From JBDKTK01 sp964556675 (lineage in GTDB: Bacteria; Desulfobacterota; Syntrophia; Syntrophales; UBA4778): a stretch of DNA of 23,568 nt. This document shows, piece after piece, positions 7,862 to 14,414 of this stretch. The DNA lies in the NCBI GenBank assembly GCA_964556675.1, contig CAZKYN010000016.1:1-23568 (forward strand), read 5' to 3'. The position numbers and the translations under genes were made by a program. The notes beneath the pieces were generated by a model. It worked only from the letters and a program-made list of their open reading frames with translations, was not told where the DNA came from and did no database searches. The first letter of the stretch is position 1, and the number at the start of each line of letters is the position of its first letter.

Positions 7862-8368
7862 ATGAAAAAAAGCTATCTTATTTTCTTCATCACGGCGGCA
7901 GCGCTCATAGCCCTGGACCAGCTTACTAAGGCCCTGGTGGTTTCGAATCTGCAGCTGCATGACTCGGTGCCCCTGATCAACGGCTTCCTCAACCTGGTGC
8001 ATGTACGGAATCCGGGGGCTGCCTTCGGTTTCCTCGCCAAGGCGCCGGCCTGGTTCCGGCCTTTCTTTTTAATTTCCGTGACAATAGTCGCGATCGGTTT
8101 GATCTTCTATTACCTGAAGCAGACCGGGGCCTCGGACATGGGCCAGGTGGTGGCGCTTTCGTTTATTTTCGCGGGAGCCGTCGGAAACCTGATAGACCGT
8201 TTACGGTTTGGCGAGGTGGTTGATTTCATCGACGTCTATGTGTCGACCCACCACTGGCCGGCATTCAACGTGGCGGATTCCGCAATTTCGGCGGGCGCCG
8301 TCCTTCTGCTTTTCAGTCTGTTGAGGCGGCCAAAAAAGAAGGAGGATGAAAACTCTCCAGAAGTATAA
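7862..8368 (+). CDS. lspA: Lipoprotein signal peptidase (signal peptidase II)
   Basis: A 168-residue inner-membrane aspartyl protease that cleaves the signal peptide of diacylglyceryl-modified prolipoproteins. Four transmembrane helices are predicted by eye (about 5-25, 65-83, 95-112, 138-155). Conserved blocks are ALDQLTKALV, HVRNPGAAFGFL, GAVGNLIDRLRFGEVVDFIDV with catalytic Asp 121, and FNVADSAI with catalytic Asp 139. The C-terminal tail is short and charged. It starts 10 nt after the ileS stop and is co-transcribed with it; no strong Shine-Dalgarno is seen, suggesting translational coupling. Likely substrates in this window are the lipoproteins at 9068-9517 and 18349-19047. A bidirectional terminator follows its stop immediately. 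Confidence 0.98.
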   Translation: MKKSYLIFFITAAALIALDQLTKALVVSNLQLHDSVPLINGFLNLVHVRNPGAAFGFLAKAPAWFRPFFLISVTIVAIGLIFYYLKQTGASDMGQVVALSFIFAGAVGNLIDRLRFGEVVDFIDVYVSTHHWPAFNVADSAISAGAVLLLFSLLRRPKKKEDENSPEV

Positions 8369-8398
8369 AAAAGGGGCGCTCAAGACGCCCCTTTTTTT
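8367..8398. terminator. Bidirectional terminator between lspA and the convergent gene
   Basis: A 6-bp GC stem GGGGCG (8373-8378) / CGCCCC (8386-8391) with a 7-nt loop is flanked by six A residues (8367-8372) and seven T residues (8392-8398). The A-stem-T symmetry lets it work on both strands, ending ileS-lspA from the left and the minus-strand gene at 8399 from the right. Confidence 0.9.
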
Positions 8399-8986
8399 CT
8401 ATTTTGCAGGTGGCGAGGGAGGCGGAGCCGCTGTCTGGCCCGGAGCGGGTGCCGGCGTTGCGGGCTGAGCAGGTGCAGGAGCGGAAGTCTGAGCCGGGGC
8501 AGGGGGCGGCGGGGACTGGGGCGCTGGAGCCGTCCTGGCCGGCGGGGTCCTCGGGATCAGGGCTTCGAGCTGCTCGCTGAAAGTGAAGACCCTACCCCGC
8601 TGCTCTTCCAGGTTCATGGCTACACTTATATCGGTCGCGCCGATGTCTTTTCGCAGGGCCTCGAACCTGCCCGGATCAACCCCTACCATGGAAGCATTTA
8701 TATTTCCGAGCGCCGCATGCGCCTCTTTCAAGTGATTGTTTGCCAATCCGAAATTGCGCTGGTCGAGATCGAGTACGGTTCTGCATAAATAATACCTTGC
8801 CTGGTTGAGGCGGACGCTGTATTCGGCTGTAACCAGCCGGGCGTTGATCTGTTCGAGCTGGGTGTTGAAAGTTTTTCTCTCCGCATCGAGCTGCGACCTG
8901 CCTTGGCTCAATCCCACCCAGTACAGGGCGATTCCGATTACTATAAGGATCGCAATCACGGCAAAGACACGCATAGGGTTTCTCAT
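8399..8986 (-). CDS. Membrane-anchored protein with coiled coil and Pro/Ala-rich tail
   Basis: I do not recognise a family. The 195-residue product has an N-terminal transmembrane helix (about residues 7-25) behind two arginines, so it is probably anchored with the bulk in the periplasm. A charged helical segment (about 30-60) could be a coiled coil, a helical region follows (60-143), and a low-complexity tail (about 147-195) is made almost only of Pro, Ala, Thr, Ser and Gln. Such tails often span the periplasm or bind wall components, as in TonB-like proteins, but no TonB C-terminal domain is present. A strong GGAGG precedes the ATG; Met-5 is a second possible start. The neighbouring 3D-domain lipoprotein is on the same strand, so a shared cell-envelope role is possible but unproven. 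Confidence 0.75.
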   Translation of the reverse strand: MRNPMRVFAVIAILIVIGIALYWVGLSQGRSQLDAERKTFNTQLEQINARLVTAEYSVRLNQARYYLCRTVLDLDQRNFGLANNHLKEAHAALGNINASMVGVDPGRFEALRKDIGATDISVAMNLEEQRGRVFTFSEQLEALIPRTPPARTAPAPQSPPPPAPAQTSAPAPAQPATPAPAPGQTAAPPPSPPAK

Positions 8987-9067
8987 ACCTCACCTCCGTC
9001 GCGATGGAGTGGATTAGAAAAGGTTCCTATATAGTAGCTCTATTTTTTTTTGATTTGCCAGAAAATT

Positions 9068-9517
9068 TTATTTCCTGATTATCGTAATGTCGAGGTATTT
9101 CCTGCCCCAGGACCTTGCTTCATCTTCGGTGGGGAAGAATATATCAATATGGTTTCCTTTTATGGCGCTGCCCTTGTCATGGACCTCGCCCCAGCCGTAT
9201 CCCGGCACATACATCCTGGTGCCGTAGGGGTAGCGGGAGAGGTCGGCCGCGATTACCCCTTTTTCAGCCTTGGTCCCATCGGAAGTAATGCCGACCCTCT
9301 TGCGCTTGCCCTCGCTGGGGCCGTAAGCGTAGACGGGCGGCATAAGGCAGCAGCCCCATTTATACTTCCATCCCGTGGATTTTTGCCCTGCGTCATAAGC
9401 TGTGACGAGCATGCGCCGGACCTCTTTTTTTTCGGGCGCCGTGGCTACAGTTGCGCAGCCGGCAAAGACGAGCAGGGGGAGAATCAAAAGCGCAAAGCGG
9501 AAAAGCTTGTTCCTCAT
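9068..9517 (-). CDS. 3D-domain lipoprotein (MltA C-terminal-like)
   Basis: A 149-residue protein with a lipoprotein signal: MRNKLFRFALLILPLLVFAG before Cys 21, so it should be lipidated after Lgt/LspA processing. The mature part is a 3D domain (PF06725), named for three conserved aspartates: here Asp 92 (IAADLSRYPYGT), Asp 114 (EVHDKGSAIKG) and Asp 125 (HIDIFF), followed by the typical EARSWGRK and a closing strand. The domain is a small double-psi beta-barrel shared with the lytic transglycosylase MltA and Gram-positive YocH/Rpf-type proteins and is associated with peptidoglycan turnover. An insert with two adjacent cysteines (GCCLMPP, residues 55-61) lies before the barrel core. No strong ribosome-binding site is visible. 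Catalytic activity cannot be judged from sequence alone. Confidence 0.85.
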   Translation of the reverse strand: MRNKLFRFALLILPLLVFAGCATVATAPEKKEVRRMLVTAYDAGQKSTGWKYKWGCCLMPPVYAYGPSEGKRKRVGITSDGTKAEKGVIAADLSRYPYGTRMYVPGYGWGEVHDKGSAIKGNHIDIFFPTEDEARSWGRKYLDITIIRK

Positions 9518-9604
9518 GACGGCCTAAGTACCATACAGGCCGGCTGACATCAAGTCAGGGGGCTTACACCGCTGAGCCGCTCTTTTTGATTTCAGGCGCT
9601 GCCA

Positions 9605-10906
9605 TTACAGTTGCCTCAAGTCGACCAGCCGGGCGATTTTCCCGTCCTGCCTCGGCAGGCTGTTCGGTTCAACCAGGCTTACCCTGACGTCAATGCCGAT
9701 GATCGACTGGACTCTCTTTCTGACCAGTTCCAGGAATGCCCTCTGACGCTGCATTTCCAGGGCGAAGATTTTATTCGTCACTTCCACCCTGATCTCCAGG
9801 GTGTCGACAGAGCCCTTGCGGTCCGCGATGATCTGATAGGGGGCATGTTCCTGGTGGATGCTGAAGAGGATAGCATCGATCTGGGACGGGAAGACATTGA
9901 CGCCTTTCACAATAAGCATGTCATCCGTGCGCCCGGAGGTCTTCTTCATTCGCACAAGGGTCCGCCCGCATTCGCAGCTGCCGTAATCGAGGGAGGTAAT
10001 GTCGCGCGTCCGGTAACGGATCATGGGGAAGGCCTCCTTGGTGAGGGTTGTCAAGACGAGTTCGCCCCTGCTGCCGGGGGGCAACACGGCGCCCGTATCG
10101 GGGTCGACGATCTCGGGGATGAAGGCGTCTTCAAATATATGCATGCCGTTTTTGCACAGGCACTCTCCCGCCACGCCCGGACCTATGACCTCGGACAGGC
10201 CGTAGTTGTCCGTGGCCGTTATGTGCAGCCTGTCTTCGATCCTGGTGCGGGTTGCCTCCGACCAGGGTTCGCCGCCGAACAGTCCGAATTTAAGCGACAA
10301 GGTTTTCGGGTCTATTCCCATTTCTTCCATCCGGTCTGCCAGGATCACGGCATAGCTCGGTGTGCAGACCAGGACGGTGCTCTTGTAATCCTGCATGATC
10401 ATGATCTGCCTTTCGGTATTCCCCGTGCTCGTTGGGATCACGGATGCCCCGATGGCCTCCGCACCGTAGTGCAGGCCGAAGGCCCCCGTGAACAGCCCGT
10501 AGCGGAAAGCGATCTGCACCAGGTCTTCCCTGGTCACGCCGGCAGCCGTCATTATGCGGGCGACAAGGTTGGACCACATCCGGACGTCATTCTTTGTATA
10601 TCCCACCACGATGGGCTTGGTGGTCATTCCGGACGAGGAATGGATGCGAACGACTTCCCTCAGCGGCACAGCGAAAAATCCGTAGGGATAGTCGACGCCC
10701 AGGTCTTCTTTCGTGGTGAATGGGAGCCGGGTCAAATCGGACAGGGACTGTACGTCCTCGGGAATTATCCCGAGTTCGGTAAATTTTTTCCTGTAATGCG
10801 CGACGTTCTTATAGGCCCTGTTCAGGGTTACCTGGAGCCGTTCCAGCTGGAGCTGCTCAAGGTCATCGCGCGGCATGCATTCATGAAGCGAATCCCAGAT
10901 TTTCAT
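9605..10906 (-). CDS. paaK: Phenylacetate-CoA ligase-like AMP-forming acyl-CoA ligase
   Basis: A 433-residue ligase of the PaaK family, which activates phenylacetate or related aromatic acids to CoA thioesters with ATP to AMP plus pyrophosphate. Family landmarks are present: nucleotide loop IHSSSGMTTKPIVVGYTKND with the core at 91-98, DNYGLSEVIGPG (233-244), MIRYRTRDI (295-303), SGRTDDMLIVKGVNVFPSQ (324-342), and a C-terminal LPRQDGKIARL with the expected lysine. Length is standard. The loop is unusual: the usual SSGTTGKP reads SSGMTTKP, replacing a Thr and a Gly. It is the last gene of the liv operon, 40 nt after livF, with its own GGGAGGGG ribosome-binding site. The association suggests that its substrate may be the ligand of the transporter. 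Indolepyruvate-linked aryl-acetate activation is an alternative; the exact acid cannot be named. Confidence 0.9.
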   Translation of the reverse strand: MKIWDSLHECMPRDDLEQLQLERLQVTLNRAYKNVAHYRKKFTELGIIPEDVQSLSDLTRLPFTTKEDLGVDYPYGFFAVPLREVVRIHSSSGMTTKPIVVGYTKNDVRMWSNLVARIMTAAGVTREDLVQIAFRYGLFTGAFGLHYGAEAIGASVIPTSTGNTERQIMIMQDYKSTVLVCTPSYAVILADRMEEMGIDPKTLSLKFGLFGGEPWSEATRTRIEDRLHITATDNYGLSEVIGPGVAGECLCKNGMHIFEDAFIPEIVDPDTGAVLPPGSRGELVLTTLTKEAFPMIRYRTRDITSLDYGSCECGRTLVRMKKTSGRTDDMLIVKGVNVFPSQIDAILFSIHQEHAPYQIIADRKGSVDTLEIRVEVTNKIFALEMQRQRAFLELVRKRVQSIIGIDVRVSLVEPNSLPRQDGKIARLVDLRQL

Positions 10907-10946
10907 TTTATCCCCTCCCTGCGGCGTTTCCGGCGTGCGGCAAAGG

Positions 10947-11690
10947 TCATCTTTCCCATATCTCTTTCTTGTCCCTGCCCAGGTATGCCCTCTGGACGTC
11001 CTTGTTCTCCAGCAGGTCCGCCGCCTCCCCTTCGAGGATCATCCTGCCCGTTTCAAGCACATACCCCCTCCCGGCAATCTTCAGAGACAGCCGCGCGTTC
11101 TGTTCTACGAGCAGGATCGTGGTCTTTGTCTCCCGGGAGAGCCGCTCGATTACCCTGAATATCTCCTGGACCACGATGGGGGCCAGCCCCATCGACGGCT
11201 CGTCGAGGAGCATGAGCCGCGGCCTCGACATGAGCGCCCGGCCTATGGCCAGCATCTGCTGCTCGCCCCCGGAAAGTGTGCCGGCTGTCTGCCTGCGTCT
11301 TTCGAGGAGGACGGGAAAAAGATTATACACCATCTCCATCGAGGCTTTCACTTCTCTCCCGCCGGATTTCCCGCGATAATGCAGATATGCGCCCAGCTGC
11401 AGGTTATCTTCGACCGACAGGGGCTTGAATACCTGCCTTCCCTCGGGGACCTGCGAGATCCCGAGCGCGACGATTTTATGGGCCGGATAATCCTGGATGG
11501 CAGTCCCGGCGAACAGGACCTGGCCGCTCCGGGGGGGCGTAATGCCGGACAGCGTGTTAAGGAGCGTTGTTTTCCCGGCTCCGTTGGCCCCCAGAAGAGT
11601 CACAATTTCACCTTCGTTCAGGTGAAGGGAAACATTTTTCAGGGCGTGGACCTCGCCGTAATATGTGTTGATGTTCTTGATCCTCAGCAT
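10947..11690 (-). CDS. livF: Branched-chain amino acid-type ABC transporter ATPase LivF
   Basis: A 247-residue ABC ATPase that drives a HAAT-family importer at the cytoplasmic face. Walker A is GANGAGKT (34-41), the signature is TLSGGEQQMLAIGRAL from 138, and Walker B is LMLLDEPSMGLAP with Glu 164. The switch position reads LLVEQNA, Gln in place of His, which is normal for LivF. The N-terminal MLRIKNINTYYGEVHALKNV and the YVLETGRMILEG segment are also typical of LivF rather than LivG. It follows livG by 12 nt and precedes paaK by 40 nt. All catalytic residues are present. Confidence 0.96.
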   Translation of the reverse strand: MLRIKNINTYYGEVHALKNVSLHLNEGEIVTLLGANGAGKTTLLNTLSGITPPRSGQVLFAGTAIQDYPAHKIVALGISQVPEGRQVFKPLSVEDNLQLGAYLHYRGKSGGREVKASMEMVYNLFPVLLERRRQTAGTLSGGEQQMLAIGRALMSRPRLMLLDEPSMGLAPIVVQEIFRVIERLSRETKTTILLVEQNARLSLKIAGRGYVLETGRMILEGEAADLLENKDVQRAYLGRDKKEIWER

Positions 11691-11702
11691 GGCTTTCGAC
11701 TT

Positions 11703-12455
11703 TCAGCCCTCACCCAGGTAGGCCGTGACGACCTCCGGGTTTTCCTGGATCTCCCGGGGTGTGCCTTCCGCCAGCTTCCGCCCCAGGTTCAGGACAACGA
11801 CGGAATCGCAGACATCCATGACCAGTTCCATGTCATGTTCAACAAGCGCGATCGTCACTCCCGACTCCCTTATTTTTCTGATCAGGGTTGAAAGCTCCAT
11901 GGTCTCACGGCTGTTAAGCCCGGCCGCGGGCTCATCCAGCAAAATGATGCGGGGCTCGACGGCCAGGGCCCGGGCGATCTCCAGCAGCCTTCCCCTGCCG
12001 AACGGAAGGCTTGATGCCCTTGTCTCAGCAAGATCCGCAAGTCCAACGAATTCGAGCCAGCGCCGGCCCTTTTCCTTCATGAGCCGTTCTTCCCCGATCT
12101 GTCCCGGGAGCTTCAACGCACAAGAGAGAAATCCGCTGCGGCTTTTTGTGTGCAGGCCGACCATGACATTCTCCAGCACTGTCATCTGCCCGAACAATTC
12201 CACGTTCTGAAAGGTCCGCATCAGGCCGAGTTTCGCAAGCTTCTCCGGCGTCAGCCCCGAAATATCTTTTTCATCCAAACGGACTTCACCGGAAGTCTGC
12301 GCATAGATGCCGGAAACGATGTTGAACAGGGTGGTCTTGCCCGCCCCATTGGGGCCGATGACACCCGTGATCGAACCCCGCTCGATCGCGAACGATACGT
12401 CCTCCAGGGCCGTCAGGCCGCCAAAAACTTTGGATATTCCCCTCATCTCCAGCAT
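11703..12455 (-). CDS. livG: Branched-chain amino acid-type ABC transporter ATPase LivG
   Basis: A 250-residue ABC ATPase, partner of LivF. Walker A is GPNGAGKT (34-41), a TFQNVELFGQMTVLENVMVG Q-loop region follows (81-100), Walker B is IILLDEPAAGLN (170-181) and the switch His is in ALVEHDM (His 207). The ABC signature is divergent, LPFGRGRLLEIARAL (150-164); LivG proteins usually have a non-LSGGQ form such as LxYGxQRxLEIAR, but here a Gly stands where Gln is common. The insert between Q-loop and signature (about 103-148) is the LivG-type long helical insert. The start ATG directly abuts the livM stop (TAA-ATG), so translation is coupled. Confidence 0.96.
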   Translation of the reverse strand: MLEMRGISKVFGGLTALEDVSFAIERGSITGVIGPNGAGKTTLFNIVSGIYAQTSGEVRLDEKDISGLTPEKLAKLGLMRTFQNVELFGQMTVLENVMVGLHTKSRSGFLSCALKLPGQIGEERLMKEKGRRWLEFVGLADLAETRASSLPFGRGRLLEIARALAVEPRIILLDEPAAGLNSRETMELSTLIRKIRESGVTIALVEHDMELVMDVCDSVVVLNLGRKLAEGTPREIQENPEVVTAYLGEG

Positions 12456-13436
12456 TTACTTAACCTTATCAGACTTTCTTGCCAGGGACGCGGCCTTTTC
12501 GGCTATCATCCGGAAACCGCTCACCAGGCCGCCGGGCATGAACATCGTCATGAGTATCAGCATCAGCCCGTAAACTACAATATCGAAGTCATGCACGGCT
12601 CTCAGGAACTCGGGCAGGAGCGTCAGGATTGCCGCGCCCAGGAACGAGCCGTAGATGCTGCCGAGCCCGCCGATTATGACCATGGTCACCAGTTCCACGG
12701 ATAGATTGAATCCGAACGAGGCGGGAGCGATGAAAGTCATGGTATGGGCATAGAGGCTCCCGGCCACCGCGGAGATCACCGCGGATGCGGCAAAGATCTG
12801 GACCTTAAGGACTCTCGCGTTGACCCCCATGACCCGGGCAGCCACTTCGGAATCGTGGATGGCCCGCAGCGCCCGGCCTATCCTGGAATGGAACAGGTTG
12901 ACGGAGACCAGCATCGTGAACAGCGTGAACGCCCAGATCAGGTAATAGTTCTTCATGTCGCTGTCGAACACGAATTCTCCCAGCGACAGGTTGGGGATGC
13001 CGGACAGGCCGGAAGGGCCGCCGGTCACCTCGACGGTTTCATTTAACAGGATATAGACGATGATGCCGAAACCCAGCGTTGCCATGGCAAGGTAATGGCC
13101 TTTGAGTTTAAGGATCGGGAATCCAATGATCAGGGCAAGCACTCCCACGGCAACGGCGGCAAGGACCATGACCGGCCAGGGCCCGAATGCATATTCGGCC
13201 GTGCAGACCCCGGAAATATAGGCGCCGAGACCGAAGAAGGCGGCATGGCCCAGGGAGATCTGGCCGGCGTATCCCAGCAGCAGATTCAAGGCAACTGCCA
13301 GCATCGTGTTTATTCCCACAAAGACCAGCACGTTAAGGAAATAGCTGCCCTCCAGGAATAGAGGCGCCGACAGCACCGCAAGGGCGAATAATAAGAAGAG
13401 CAGCAGCTCCCGCTTTTCAGTCATACCCTGCATCAT
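12456..13436 (-). CDS. livM: Branched-chain amino acid-type ABC transporter permease LivM
   Basis: A 326-residue inner-membrane permease of the LivM branch of the HAAT importers. About nine to ten hydrophobic helices are visible. The family stretches LLLGYAGQISLGHAAFFGLGAY (about 52-73), GHYLAMATLGFGII, EVTGGPSGLSGIPNL and RALRAIHDSEVAARVMGVN (the cytoplasmic coupling loop) are intact, as is the IIGGLGSIYGSFLGA segment. The start overlaps the livH stop by 4 nt (ATGA); Met-2 and Met-5 are nearby alternative starts. A short polar tail (ARKSDKVK) ends the protein. Confidence 0.96.
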   Translation of the reverse strand: MMQGMTEKRELLLFLLFALAVLSAPLFLEGSYFLNVLVFVGINTMLAVALNLLLGYAGQISLGHAAFFGLGAYISGVCTAEYAFGPWPVMVLAAVAVGVLALIIGFPILKLKGHYLAMATLGFGIIVYILLNETVEVTGGPSGLSGIPNLSLGEFVFDSDMKNYYLIWAFTLFTMLVSVNLFHSRIGRALRAIHDSEVAARVMGVNARVLKVQIFAASAVISAVAGSLYAHTMTFIAPASFGFNLSVELVTMVIIGGLGSIYGSFLGAAILTLLPEFLRAVHDFDIVVYGLMLILMTMFMPGGLVSGFRMIAEKAASLARKSDKVK

Positions 13437-14317
13437 ACGCGGTCAGTCTCCGCTTTCTTGAAAATGCCCTGCGGCCGGAAGAACAGGATGAGCAGCAGGA
13501 TGATAAACGTGATAGCGTCCTTGTAGCTTGCCGATATGAGACCCGCGCCGAATGCTTCGAGGACCCCGAGCAGTAGCCCCCCTATGACAGTGCCCGCCCC
13601 GGTCCCCATACCGCCGATGATGGCGGCGCAAAACCCTTTTATGCCGAGCATGACGCCCACGTCGTAGGAGGTCATGGTCAACGGAGCGATGATTATCCCG
13701 GCCATTGAGCCGACAGCCGAGCTGATCATAAAGGAAAACAGAACCATCCTCCTTACGTCGATGCCCACGAGGCAGGCGGCCTGGGGGTTATAAGCGCAGG
13801 CGCGCAGTGCTTTGCCGGCGATGCTGTAATTGAAAAAAAGCTTGCTGGCGATGATGACAATGATGGTGACGGCGAATATCCAGAGGTGCTGGGGAAGAAT
13901 TGTGGCCCCCATGATGTACAGAGGGTCGCTCCCGGTAAACGCGGGGATGGCGTGGGTGTCTTTTCCCCAGATCAGCATTGCCGCGCCGCGGATGAAAATG
14001 CTGGCGCCGATCGTTATAATAATCAGGCTCAGGGGCGTGGCTTTCCGCAGCGGACGTATTGCCAGCCGTTCGAAAATCATTCCCACGGCGGTGGAAGCCA
14101 GGATGGCAAGGAAGATTGCGGGCAGGAAAGACACCTCGGCCACGGTCAGGAAGAAAATCGTCAGCATGCCGCCCAGCATGACGAACTCCCCCTGGGCAAA
14201 GTTGATGATCCCGGTGGAATTGTAAATAATCGCGAACCCGAACCCGATCAGTGCGTATATGGCCCCGGTGGAAAGTCCGGAAAGCGCATATTGAATTATT
14301 TGTTCAAACTGGTCCAT
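13433..14317 (-). CDS. livH: Branched-chain amino acid-type ABC transporter permease LivH
   Basis: A 294-residue permease, partner of LivM. Diagnostic stretches are LSTGAIYALIGFGFAIIYNS near the N-terminus, TGIINFAQGEFVMLGG directly after it, the coupling loop GKALRACAYNPQAACLVGID, and the GFCAAIIGGMGTGAGTVIGG segment in the C-terminal half. About eight helices are visible. I chose ATG 14317; a TTG codon immediately upstream would add one Met. The ribosome-binding site is weak. A strong hairpin lies upstream between this gene and livK, which may lower expression of the membrane components relative to the binding protein. livM overlaps its end by 4 nt. Confidence 0.95.
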   Translation of the reverse strand: MDQFEQIIQYALSGLSTGAIYALIGFGFAIIYNSTGIINFAQGEFVMLGGMLTIFFLTVAEVSFLPAIFLAILASTAVGMIFERLAIRPLRKATPLSLIIITIGASIFIRGAAMLIWGKDTHAIPAFTGSDPLYIMGATILPQHLWIFAVTIIVIIASKLFFNYSIAGKALRACAYNPQAACLVGIDVRRMVLFSFMISSAVGSMAGIIIAPLTMTSYDVGVMLGIKGFCAAIIGGMGTGAGTVIGGLLLGVLEAFGAGLISASYKDAITFIILLLILFFRPQGIFKKAETDRV

Positions 14318-14336
14318 CAATTCAACTTAAGATGAA

Positions 14337-14363
14337 GGCGCAGGCGACCCGTTCGCCTGCGCC
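14337..14363 (-). terminator. Stem-loop between livK and livH (attenuator or mRNA stabiliser)
   Basis: A perfect 11-bp stem GGCGCAGGCGA (14337-14347) / TCGCCTGCGCC (14353-14363) encloses a 5-nt loop, 51 nt past the livK stop in the transcribed direction. No run of U follows on the minus strand (the transcript continues UUCAUC), so full termination is unlikely. Comparable hairpins behind binding-protein genes protect the upstream mRNA and keep permease levels low. Confidence 0.65.
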
Positions 14364-14414
14364 GTTATTATTAAAAGCCGGTCACAGAAGCAGCCGTGCG
14401 TTCAGTCCCGAACC

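Noticed and set aside
9611..11158. 515-codon open frame antisense to paaK and livF
   Set aside because: The minus-strand genes match known families over their full lengths; the antisense product has low-complexity composition and no family match by eye.
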